DNA of 64,000 nt. It comes from an uncultured Litoreibacter sp. Its GTDB lineage: Bacteria > Pseudomonadota > Alphaproteobacteria > Rhodobacterales > Rhodobacteraceae. The stretch covers positions 496,001 to 560,000 of the forward strand of contig CANMWQ010000003.1 of NCBI GenBank assembly GCA_947501685.1. The letters run 5' to 3'. Below are positions 28,232 to 36,958 of this stretch, one piece after another (position 1 is the stretch's first letter; every line of letters begins with the position of its first letter). The translations under genes and the position numbers were made by a program. The notes beneath the pieces are model-generated. The model did not search any database. It was given only the letters and a program-made list of their open reading frames with translations, and was not told the DNA's origin.

Positions 28232-28777
28232 ATGCACAGGCTCAATATTGGAACTGCGGCGGTGCTGGCACTGGCCGTCTGCGCGCCTCATGCGCCCGCA
28301 CAGGCGCAAGAGAGCGACCTGATCGAGACCGCAAGGGCAACTCTTGCCGGGATCCAAAGCAGGTCTTTTTCGCAAAACCGCGAGTTCTGTGGGCTGATCG
28401 GGCGCAATGCGCAGGGCAAGCTGGTGATCACCCGACCGAGGCGAGGCAGCCAGGACGGCTGCCGCCCGAAATCATTCTTTCGCAGCGATATCGAGGTTCT
28501 GGCCTCCTTTCACACGCATGGCGCGCATATGGCGGATGAAACCGTTGAGGTGCCCTCAACCCTTGATCTGGAGGCCGACGCGGAAGAGGGGATTTACGGG
28601 TTTGTCTCCACGCCGGGAGGGCGGTTCTGGATCATCGAGCCAGAGAAAGACCGGGTGAGGATGCTCTGCGATATCGGCTGCCTGCCGCAAGATCCGTCCT
28701 ATGACGTAGCGTCAGATGAACCGCTGAAATCCATATATACTTGGGCGGAGCTGCAAGATCGCGAAGCCGGGGGTTGA
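28232..28777 (+). CDS. exported JAMM-motif protein (DUF4329-like)
   Basis: Signal peptide; NREFCGLIGR...LASFHTHGAHMADETVEVPSTLDLEADAEEGIYGFVSTPGGRFWIIEP. Confidence 0.75.
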   Translation: MHRLNIGTAAVLALAVCAPHAPAQAQESDLIETARATLAGIQSRSFSQNREFCGLIGRNAQGKLVITRPRRGSQDGCRPKSFFRSDIEVLASFHTHGAHMADETVEVPSTLDLEADAEEGIYGFVSTPGGRFWIIEPEKDRVRMLCDIGCLPQDPSYDVASDEPLKSIYTWAELQDREAGG

Positions 28778-28831
28778 CTGGGGCCGCATGACCGTTGAAT
28801 TTAGAAGATCTGCAAGGGGACTATCGCGATT

Positions 28832-29422
28832 ATGAAGAAACTCATGCTGACGACCACTTTGATCGCTCTGACCTGCACGTCTGGTGCCTTTGCGGGCAAT
28901 GGTGTGCTGAGCCAGGAGCTGATCAACATCGCCCGCCAAAGTCTGGCGTCGATCCAATCGCAATCCTTCAAATCGAAACGCGAATATTGTGGTCTGATCG
29001 GCAGAACCACCGCCGGGGAGCTGATCGTCTCCCCTGCCCGCCGTGGCCGCACCAGTGGCTGTGACGAGCGTGGCTTTAAGGACCGCACGATTACGCCCCT
29101 GGCCTCTTACCATACGCATGGCGCCTTTCATGAGGATGCCGATAGCGAGGTGCCCTCGACCATGGATGTGGACATGGACCACCATCACGGCGTTTTTGGC
29201 TTCGTCGCCACGCCCGGCGGGCGGTTCTGGGTGATTGACCATCGCTCGCGCACCGCCAAACAGATTTGCGGCATGGGGTGCCTGCCCTCGGACCCAAAGT
29301 TTGACCAAGGCATGGCTGGCGAGATCCCCGATCATCTGACCCGTCGCCAGATGGCGCAGCGCGAGGGCAAAGGTGGCCCACGGCATCTGCGCGCGCGCGC
29401 CTTGAAGAACGCGGATAAGTGA
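28832..29422 (+). CDS. exported JAMM-motif protein (DUF4329-like), tandem paralogue
   Basis: Signal peptide; KREYCGLIGR...LASYHTHGAFHEDADSEVPSTMDVDMDHHHGVFGFVATPGGRFWVID. Confidence 0.75.
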   Translation: MKKLMLTTTLIALTCTSGAFAGNGVLSQELINIARQSLASIQSQSFKSKREYCGLIGRTTAGELIVSPARRGRTSGCDERGFKDRTITPLASYHTHGAFHEDADSEVPSTMDVDMDHHHGVFGFVATPGGRFWVIDHRSRTAKQICGMGCLPSDPKFDQGMAGEIPDHLTRRQMAQREGKGGPRHLRARALKNADK

Positions 29423-29463
29423 TCCCGACAAGTTGCGAGTCTGTCGCATCTAGATTGACTTCT

Positions 29464-29478
29464 TGAGACTCGTTCTCA
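29464..29478 (+). promoter_or_regulatory. palindromic operator (Fur/Mur-family-like) upstream of sitA
   Basis: TGAGA-CTCGT-TCTCA inverted repeat lying between TTGACT (29455-29460) and a weak -10. Confidence 0.55.
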
Positions 29479-29516
29479 TATTGTGGGCAGACTTCCCCAA
29501 TGTGAGGATCAACCCG

Positions 29517-30392
29517 ATGCGTTTTTTGTTGCTGAGCGCCCTCGTGGCCTTTGCCTCCCCCGCCGCTGCCGAAGATAAATTCAAGGCCGTCACCACATTC
29601 ACCGTGATCGCCGACATGGCCCGCAACGTCGCCGGAGACGTCGCCGTGGTCGAAAGCATCACCAAACCCGGCGCGGAAATCCACAATTACGCCCCCACCC
29701 CGCGCGACATTGTCAAAGCGCAGGATGCCGACCTGATCTTGTGGAACGGGCTGAACCTTGAGCTGTGGTTTGAGCAGTTTTTCCGCAACCTGCGCGATGT
29801 TCCTTCTGCGGTGGTCTCCGACGGGGTGGAGCCGATGAGTATCACCCAAGGGCCCTATGACGGCAAACCCAACCCGCATGCGTGGATGTCGGTCGATGCG
29901 GCACAGATCTACGTCGACAATATCGTGGCGGCCTTTGCCGAGCATGACCCCGACAACGCGCAAACCTACCGCGACAATGGCGAGGCCTATAAGGCGCGCA
30001 TTCTGGCTGAGCTTGGCCCTCTGAAAGAGGCGCTGGCCGCGGTCCCTGAGGAGGCGCGCTGGCTGGTCACCTCGGAAGGCGCGTTTTCCTATCTGGCGCG
30101 GGATCTGGACCTCAAGGAGCTCTATCTCTGGCCGATCAACGCCGACGCCCAAGGCACGCCGAGCCAGGTGCGCAACGTGATCGACACGGTGCGGGCCAAT
30201 AATATCCCGGTGGTGTTCTCGGAAAGCACGGTCTCCTCTGATCCGGCCGAACAGGTGGCCCGCGAAACCGGAGCGCGCTATGGCGGTGCGCTTTATGTAG
30301 ACAGCCTCAGTGGCCCCGATGGCCCGGTGCCCACCTATCTTGACCTGCTGCGCGAGACCGTCAGCATCATTGCCAAAGGACTGACCAAGTGA
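29517..30392 (+). CDS. sitA: metal (Mn/Zn) ABC transporter substrate-binding protein
   Basis: [60 protein letters not shown]; first of four co-directional genes. Confidence 0.93.
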   Translation: MRFLLLSALVAFASPAAAEDKFKAVTTFTVIADMARNVAGDVAVVESITKPGAEIHNYAPTPRDIVKAQDADLILWNGLNLELWFEQFFRNLRDVPSAVVSDGVEPMSITQGPYDGKPNPHAWMSVDAAQIYVDNIVAAFAEHDPDNAQTYRDNGEAYKARILAELGPLKEALAAVPEEARWLVTSEGAFSYLARDLDLKELYLWPINADAQGTPSQVRNVIDTVRANNIPVVFSESTVSSDPAEQVARETGARYGGALYVDSLSGPDGPVPTYLDLLRETVSIIAKGLTK

Positions 30393-31273
30393 GCGAAACC
30401 GGCCAAATGGTGGGCCTGAGCGCGACCGATATCACGGTCACCTACCGCAACGGCCACACCGCCCTGCGCGACGCCTCGTTCGAGCTGCCCACCGGCACGA
30501 TTGCTGCGCTGGTGGGCGTCAACGGCTCTGGCAAATCGACGCTCTTCAAGGCAATAATGGGGTTTGTTCCGACCTCTTCTGGCGAGATCAGCGTGCTGGG
30601 CGGCACCGTCAAAGATGCGTTGAAAAGCAATGTGGTAGCCTACGTTCCTCAAGCAGAAGAGGTCGATTGGTCTTTCCCCGTGCTGGTCGAGGACGTGGTG
30701 ATGATGGGCCGCTACGGTCATATGGGTTTTCTGCGCATCGCCAAGCCCGCCGATCACCGCGCCGTGGAAGACGCGTTGGACCGTGTCGGAATGTCTGATT
30801 TTCGCAAACGCCAAATCGGAGAGCTGTCGGGCGGCCAGAAAAAGCGCGTCTTTCTGGCCCGCGCTCTGGCGCAGGACAGCCGGGTGATCTTGCTCGATGA
30901 GCCCTTTACTGGCGTCGATGTGCAGACTGAGGACGAGATCATAAACCTGTTGCGCGCCATGCGCGACGAGGGCCGGGTGATGCTGGTCTCCACCCACAAT
31001 CTGGGCTCCGTCCCGGAGTTTTGCGACCGCACCATCCTGATCAAAGGCACCGTGCTCGCCCATGGCCCGACGGAGGAGATTTTTACCTCGAAAAATCTCG
31101 AACGCGCCTTTGGCGGCGTGTTGCGGCATTTTGTGATGCAGGGCGCGGATTTGCATGATGATGACGAAGACAAGCGTCGCCTGACCGTCATCTCCGATGA
31201 TGAGCGGCCCTTCGTGATTTACGACCACCATGACGAGGATGAAGAGGACAAAAGCGATGCAAACGCTTCTTGA
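30389..31273 (+). CDS. sitB: metal ABC transporter ATP-binding protein
   Basis: [46 protein letters not shown]. Confidence 0.95.
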   Translation: MSETGQMVGLSATDITVTYRNGHTALRDASFELPTGTIAALVGVNGSGKSTLFKAIMGFVPTSSGEISVLGGTVKDALKSNVVAYVPQAEEVDWSFPVLVEDVVMMGRYGHMGFLRIAKPADHRAVEDALDRVGMSDFRKRQIGELSGGQKKRVFLARALAQDSRVILLDEPFTGVDVQTEDEIINLLRAMRDEGRVMLVSTHNLGSVPEFCDRTILIKGTVLAHGPTEEIFTSKNLERAFGGVLRHFVMQGADLHDDDEDKRRLTVISDDERPFVIYDHHDEDEEDKSDANAS

Positions 31274-32102
31274 GCCCTTCGCCTACACTTACATGCTCAA
31301 CGCGATGTGGGTCTCCGCCCTCGTTGGGGGCGTCTGCGCGTTCCTGTCGGCCTATCTGATGCTGAAAGGCTGGTCGCTGATCGGAGACGCCCTGAGCCAT
31401 TCCATCGTTCCCGGCGTCGCCGGGGCCTATATGCTAGGCCTGCCCTTCGCCTTGGGCGCGTTTTTCGCAGGCGGGTTGGCTGGGGCGGCGATGCTGTTTC
31501 TCAACCAGCGCACGGGGCTGAAGGAGGACGCCATTATCGGGCTGATCTTCACCTCCTTCTTTGGGCTGGGGTTGTTTATGGTGTCGCTGTCGCCGACCTC
31601 GATCAACATTCAGACCATCATCCTGGGCAATATTCTGGCGATCTCGCCTTCGGATATCCTCCAACTGGCGCTGATCGGCTTCGTCTCGCTGGGCATTTTG
31701 CTGGTCAAATGGAAGGACCTGATGGTCACCTTCTTTGACGAAAGCCATGCGCGCTCCATCGGGTTGAACCCGGACCGCTTGAAGCTGCTCTTCTTCACCC
31801 TGCTCAGCGCCTGCACCGTCGCCGCCTTGCAGACCGTCGGCGCGTTTCTGGTCATCGCCATGGTCGTCACGCCCGGCGCCACGGCCTATTTGCTGACCGA
31901 CCGTTTCCCGCGCCTGCTGATCGTCTCCGTCACGATCGGGGCGCTGACCTCGTTTTTCGGGGCGTACATAAGCTACTATCTCGACGGGGCCACGGGCGGT
32001 GTGATCGTATGCCTGCAAGCCGTGATCTTTGGCCTCGCGTTTCTGTTTGCGCCCAAGCACGGAATTCTGGCCTCGCGCAAACGCGCGGCGGAGGCTGTGT
32101 GA
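31257..32102 (+). CDS. sitC: metal ABC transporter permease
   Basis: [35 protein letters not shown]. Confidence 0.94.
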   Translation: MQTLLEPFAYTYMLNAMWVSALVGGVCAFLSAYLMLKGWSLIGDALSHSIVPGVAGAYMLGLPFALGAFFAGGLAGAAMLFLNQRTGLKEDAIIGLIFTSFFGLGLFMVSLSPTSINIQTIILGNILAISPSDILQLALIGFVSLGILLVKWKDLMVTFFDESHARSIGLNPDRLKLLFFTLLSACTVAALQTVGAFLVIAMVVTPGATAYLLTDRFPRLLIVSVTIGALTSFFGAYISYYLDGATGGVIVCLQAVIFGLAFLFAPKHGILASRKRAAEAV

Positions 32103-32920
32103 TGGACGAACTTCTCCTGCCCTTCCAATTCGCCTTCATGCGCGACGCGTTCCTCATCACCATGATGCTGGCCGTCCCGGCAGCACTTTTATCCTGCTTT
32201 CTGGTGCTCAAAGGCTGGTCCCTGATGGGCGATGCGATCAGCCATGCGGTGCTGCCCGGCGTGGTCATCGCCTATGTCATCGGCATCCCGCTGGTGATCG
32301 GGGCCTTCGTGGCCGGCATGGCCTGCGCCCTGCTGACGGGCTGGATTGACGAGAATTCCCGCGTCAAACGCGACACGGTGATGGGGGTGGTGTTCTCGGC
32401 CATGTTCGGGCTGGGGATCGTGCTCTACACCAAGGTGGAGAGCGATGTGCATCTCGATCATATCCTCTTTGGCAATATGCTGGGGGTGGGCCCTGCGGAT
32501 CTCTGGCTGACCGGTATCATCGCGCTCGGGGTCACTGCCCTGCTTTTGGTCTTCTGGCGCGATCTGCTGCTGCATGCGTTTGACGAGCAGCAAGCGCGCG
32601 CTCTGGGCCTCAATGTGCGCTGGCTGCATTTCGGGCTCTTGGCGGTGATCTCCCTGACCGTGGTGGCGGCGCTGAAAGCGGTTGGGATCATTCTGGCGAT
32701 TGCCTTTCTGGTCGGCCCCGGCGCGGTGGCCTTCTTGATGACGAGGCGCTTTGGGCAGATGCTGTTTGCCGCTGTCTCGGTTGCGGTTTTCTCAAGCTTT
32801 GCAGGGATTTACCTTAGCTTCTTCATCGACAGCGCCCCGGCCCCGACCATCGTCCTGATCCTGTCCGCGATCTTTGTTCTGACATTTTTGAAAGTCTCAT
32901 GGGCCGCACGCACCGCTTAA
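32102..32920 (+). CDS. sitD: metal ABC transporter permease
   Basis: LVLKGWSLMGDAISHAVLPGVVIAYVIGIPLVIGAFVAG; start overlaps the sitC stop. Confidence 0.94.
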   Translation: MDELLLPFQFAFMRDAFLITMMLAVPAALLSCFLVLKGWSLMGDAISHAVLPGVVIAYVIGIPLVIGAFVAGMACALLTGWIDENSRVKRDTVMGVVFSAMFGLGIVLYTKVESDVHLDHILFGNMLGVGPADLWLTGIIALGVTALLLVFWRDLLLHAFDEQQARALGLNVRWLHFGLLAVISLTVVAALKAVGIILAIAFLVGPGAVAFLMTRRFGQMLFAAVSVAVFSSFAGIYLSFFIDSAPAPTIVLILSAIFVLTFLKVSWAARTA

Positions 32921-32959
32921 GGCTTTGCGCGCGCCGGGCTTTTGCCTAAAACTGCGCCC

Positions 32960-34375
32960 ATGAACAGATACCCCCGTGATATGCGCGGCTACGGCCCGAC
33001 CCCGCCCGATCCTCAATGGCCAAATGGCGCGAAGATCGCCGTTCAGATCGTCATGAATTACGAGGAAGGTGGCGAGAATAATATCTTGCATGGCGACAAG
33101 GCCTCCGAGGCGTTCCTGTCCGAAATCGTCGGGGCCAGCGCATGGGACGCGCAGCGGCACTGGAACATGGAATCGATCTATGAATACGGCGCACGAGCCG
33201 GGTTCTGGCGCTTGCACCGCTTGCTCAAGGACCTGCCCGTCACGGTCTACGGCGTGGCGACGGCGCTCGCACGCTCGCCCGAGCAAGTCGCCGCCATGCA
33301 AGACGCCAATTGGGAGATCGCCAGCCACGGGCTGAAATGGATCGAATATAAAGACTTCACCGAGGATGAGGAACGCGAGCATCTCACCAAGGCCATCGCG
33401 CTGCACAAAGAAATCACCGGCGCACGGCCACGCGGCTGGTATACGGGGCGGTGTTCGGACCACACGCTGAAGCTGGTGGCGGAGGAAGGCGGCTTTGCCT
33501 ATTGCGCCGACAGCTATGCGGATGACCTGCCCTATTACGAGCGGTTTGACGGCCATGACCAACTGGTGGTGCCCTATACGCTTGATTGCAACGACATGCG
33601 CTTTGCCACCCCGCAAGGCTTCAATTCGGGCGACCAGTTCGAGACCTATCTGCGCGACAGCTTTGACGCGCTCTACGCCGAAGGGGTCGAGGGCGCGCCC
33701 AAGATGATGTCCGTGGGTCTGCATTGCCGCCTTGTGGGCCGCCCCGGTCGGGTGCAGGCGTTGCGGCGGTTTATAGACTATGTGCGTGGGCATGACGACG
33801 TGTGGTTCGCGACCCGTGAGCAGATTGCCGACCATTGGCGCAAGACCCATCCGCCAGCGGATCGCCCGCGTCCGTCGCAGATGGACAAGCCCGCGTTCAC
33901 CGAGGCCTATGGCGGCATCTTCGAGCATTCGCCTTGGGTGGCAGAACGCGCCTGGGCGCTTGAACTGGGCCCCGCACATGACAGCGCGGCAGGGCTGCAT
34001 GCGGCCATGGTGCGCGCCTTTCGAGCCGCCCCGTCGGCAGACCGTCTGGAGGTGCTCGACGCCCACCCTGATCTTGCGGGCAAACTGGCCGCGGCCAAGC
34101 GGCTGACCAAGGAAAGCAGTTCGGAGCAGGCCTCCGCAGGGCTCGACGCGCTGACCGATACGGAGCGCGCGACGTTCACCCAGATGAACGAGGATTACAT
34201 CACCAAGCACGGCTTTCCCTTCATCATCGCGGTGCGCGACCATGACAAAGCCTCGATCATGAAAGCCTTCCTGAAACGCATCAACAACACCAGCGAGGCG
34301 GAGTTTTTGGAGGCCTGCGTGCAGGTGGAGCGCATTGCCTATCACCGGCTGACGGATATGCTGCCCGGCTCCTAG
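32960..34375 (+). CDS. puuE: fused allantoinase PuuE / OHCU decarboxylase UraD
   Basis: N-terminal polysaccharide-deacetylase-type PuuE (YPRDMRGYG...NYEEGGENNILHGD), C-terminal UraD (YGGIFEHSPWVAERAW...LDAHPDLAGKLA...FPFIIAVRDHDK). Confidence 0.92.
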   Translation: MNRYPRDMRGYGPTPPDPQWPNGAKIAVQIVMNYEEGGENNILHGDKASEAFLSEIVGASAWDAQRHWNMESIYEYGARAGFWRLHRLLKDLPVTVYGVATALARSPEQVAAMQDANWEIASHGLKWIEYKDFTEDEEREHLTKAIALHKEITGARPRGWYTGRCSDHTLKLVAEEGGFAYCADSYADDLPYYERFDGHDQLVVPYTLDCNDMRFATPQGFNSGDQFETYLRDSFDALYAEGVEGAPKMMSVGLHCRLVGRPGRVQALRRFIDYVRGHDDVWFATREQIADHWRKTHPPADRPRPSQMDKPAFTEAYGGIFEHSPWVAERAWALELGPAHDSAAGLHAAMVRAFRAAPSADRLEVLDAHPDLAGKLAAAKRLTKESSSEQASAGLDALTDTERATFTQMNEDYITKHGFPFIIAVRDHDKASIMKAFLKRINNTSEAEFLEACVQVERIAYHRLTDMLPGS

Positions 34376-34496
34376 CAGTCACCCTTGTATCCCGCTATGG
34401 CCAACGGGAAACGCGGGGAGTTTTTTATTTTTCTGCGCCTTGGTTTCATCCAGAATCACGTCTAATCAGGCCTGAAATAACAAGGGATTTTGTAAG

Positions 34497-35858
34497 ATGC
34501 TAAGCTGTTTCAAAAGCTACGACGTACGCGGCAAATTGGGTGAAGAGCTCAACACGGATATCGCTTACAAAATCGGACGTGGCTTTGCCGTTGCCATGAC
34601 CCCCGGCACGGTGGTGATCGGCTATGACGTGCGCCCGACCTCTCCGGAATTGGCCGAGGCCCTGACACGCGGGTTGCGCGACGAGGGCGTGGACGTCATC
34701 GACATTGGGCTCTGCGGCACCGAGGAAGTGTATTTCGCGACCACGCATCTGAAAGCGGGCGGCGGGCTGATGGTCACGGCCTCGCATAACCCGATTGATT
34801 ACAATGGCATCAAAATGGTGCGCGAGGGCTCGCGGCCTATTTCTGCTGCGGACGGGTTGGGCGACATCTCCATCCTGTGCGAGCATGACGCCTTTGGCGA
34901 TGTCAAAGCGCAAGGCAGTTACACCAAACAGGACCCGCGCGACGCCTATGCGGACCGTGTGGTTTCCTTTGTCGATCTGAGCGCATTGAAGCCCATGAAG
35001 ATCGTCGTGAACGCTGGCAACGGCGTCGCCGGACCGACCTTTGACGTGATCGCAGACAAACTGGCAAAGGCCGGCGCGCCGTTTGAATTTATCCGCCACA
35101 ACCACGACCCCGATGGTGGCTTTCCAAATGGCATCCCCAACCCGCTCCTGCCAGAGAATCGTTCGCAAACGGCCGACCGGGTGATTGCGGAGGGCGCAGC
35201 GTTGGGTGTGGCCTGGGACGGCGATTTTGACCGCTGTTTTTTCTTCGATGAGACCGGCGCTTTTGTGGACGGCGAATATGTGGTGGGGCTGCTGGCCTCC
35301 GCCTTCTTGCCGAAATATCCCGGCGCGAAAATCATCCATGACCCGCGCGTGGTCTGGGCGCTTCTGGACCTTGTTGCGGATGGAGATGGGGAGGCCGTGG
35401 TCTCTCAGTCCGGCCACTCGCATATCAAGGCGAAAATGCGCGAGGTGGATGCGGTCTACGGCGGCGAGATGTCCGCGCATCACTATTTCCGTGACTTCAT
35501 GTATTGCGACAGCGGCATGATCCCGTGGCTGCTTGTGGCCGAACATATGTGCCGCACGGGCCGGACCCTGTCTGACCTTGTGGCCGACATGCAGGCGCGC
35601 TTCCCGTCCTCGGGCGAGATCAATTTCAAGCTGGCCGACAAGCAACCGGCCATCGACGCGTTTGAGGCGACTTACACCGCCCATGCCAAGGACGTGGACC
35701 GGTTGGACGGCGTGTCGCTCGATATGGGTGAGTGGCGCGTGAACCTGCGCCAGTCCAACACGGAGCCGGTCTTGCGCCTGAATGTCGAGACCAAAGGCGA
35801 CCGCGACCTGCTGAAAGCCAAGGTGGACGAGATCAGCGCGCTGATCACGGGTGCCTAA
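34497..35858 (+). CDS. phosphomannomutase/phosphoglucomutase
   Basis: SYDVRGKLGEELN...GLMVTASHNPIDYNGIKMV...WDGDFDRCFFFDE. Confidence 0.94.
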   Translation: MLSCFKSYDVRGKLGEELNTDIAYKIGRGFAVAMTPGTVVIGYDVRPTSPELAEALTRGLRDEGVDVIDIGLCGTEEVYFATTHLKAGGGLMVTASHNPIDYNGIKMVREGSRPISAADGLGDISILCEHDAFGDVKAQGSYTKQDPRDAYADRVVSFVDLSALKPMKIVVNAGNGVAGPTFDVIADKLAKAGAPFEFIRHNHDPDGGFPNGIPNPLLPENRSQTADRVIAEGAALGVAWDGDFDRCFFFDETGAFVDGEYVVGLLASAFLPKYPGAKIIHDPRVVWALLDLVADGDGEAVVSQSGHSHIKAKMREVDAVYGGEMSAHHYFRDFMYCDSGMIPWLLVAEHMCRTGRTLSDLVADMQARFPSSGEINFKLADKQPAIDAFEATYTAHAKDVDRLDGVSLDMGEWRVNLRQSNTEPVLRLNVETKGDRDLLKAKVDEISALITGA

Positions 35859-35897
35859 AGCTGGTACCTAGCAAACGTTAAGAAAACAACGAATTCA

Positions 35898-35931
35898 AGC
35901 CTTTCGCCTGTGTTTCGCAGGCGAAAGCTTT
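35898..35931 (+). terminator. intrinsic terminator after phosphomannomutase
   Basis: CTTTCGCCTG-N7-CAGGCGAAAG stem followed by CTTTT. Confidence 0.8.
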
Positions 35932-36024
35932 TGGTCTAAGCCGCTGTTTGCGGCGCGCTCCTGCGCGTGAAACTCGGCATCCCGGCGCGCCCTGCCGGGC
36001 CGCAAAGGTTAACGGGGCCGCGTG

Positions 36025-36747
36025 CTAGCCGCGTAGCTCAGCCACCAGATCGCGCATCTGATCCAGCTCAATCGCACCGGGGATCAGCTGATCCTCGAAC
36101 ACAAACGCAGGCGTGCCGTTGATACCTAGCGCTTGCGCCAGCTCGCGGCTGGTCTCGAAATGTGCGTCGATGATGGCGCTTTGCATATCGGCCATCAGCT
36201 TCTCGACATCCATGCCCAGATCATCAGCGATGCTCAGAACATTTGCCTGCGAGGCACGGCCCTCGTTGGCCATGAGGGCAACGTGGAATTCCTCGTATTT
36301 GCCCTGATTGCGCGAGGCCAGTGACGCACGGGCCGCGAACTCGCTTTCCTCGCCCAAGATCGGCCATTCGCGCAGCACGACACGGATATTGCGATCACCC
36401 GCGATCAGCTCGCTCACCGACGGGAAGACCCTGCGGCAGTAGCCACAATTATAGTCGAAAAATTCCACCACGGTGATGTCGCCATCCGGGTTGCCCAGAA
36501 TTTCCGCGTTGGGATCATTATGCAGCGCCGAGAGCTGGCTTTTCAGCGCCTCCGCCGTCGCCGCTTCCTGCGCGGCCACTTCCTCGGCGCGCAGCAGCTC
36601 GATCGCCTCGCGGATGATCTCCGGATTTTGCCGGATCGTGTCGAGCACCAAGGCGCGGATTGCGGCCTCGTCCATCTCCTGGGCCTGAAGCTGCGCGGGC
36701 AGGCACAAAGCCATGGCGGTTGCGGCGGAAAGGGCGAATTTGAGCAT
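36025..36747 (-). CDS. DsbA-family thiol oxidoreductase, ScsC-like with N-terminal helical stalk
   Basis: EIIREAIELLRAEEVAAQEAATAEALKSQLSAL stalk; FFDYNCGYCRRVFPSV active site CGYC. Confidence 0.88.
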   Translation of the reverse strand: MLKFALSAATAMALCLPAQLQAQEMDEAAIRALVLDTIRQNPEIIREAIELLRAEEVAAQEAATAEALKSQLSALHNDPNAEILGNPDGDITVVEFFDYNCGYCRRVFPSVSELIAGDRNIRVVLREWPILGEESEFAARASLASRNQGKYEEFHVALMANEGRASQANVLSIADDLGMDVEKLMADMQSAIIDAHFETSRELAQALGINGTPAFVFEDQLIPGAIELDQMRDLVAELRG

Positions 36748-36958
36748 GTGGCGGCCTATCACTGTTGGCAAAATCGGGTTGGGCGGACCCTGCGGGCTGC
36801 GCCTTGGAATGTCAAACTGACGGGCGATCACAGGACGGTGAAATGGCTGCATATTTCTTGCCTTCTGGCCCTTGTTGATTGAGGTTCCAGCCAGCCTTAA
36901 CGCAAGACGGGCCTGCTTGCTGATGACGCGGCCCGCCAGATAATTGTCGAGACCCTGC

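Noticed and set aside
32897-34345. 482-aa - strand ORF opposite puuE/uraD
   Set aside because: Shadow of a confident gene; no family resemblance
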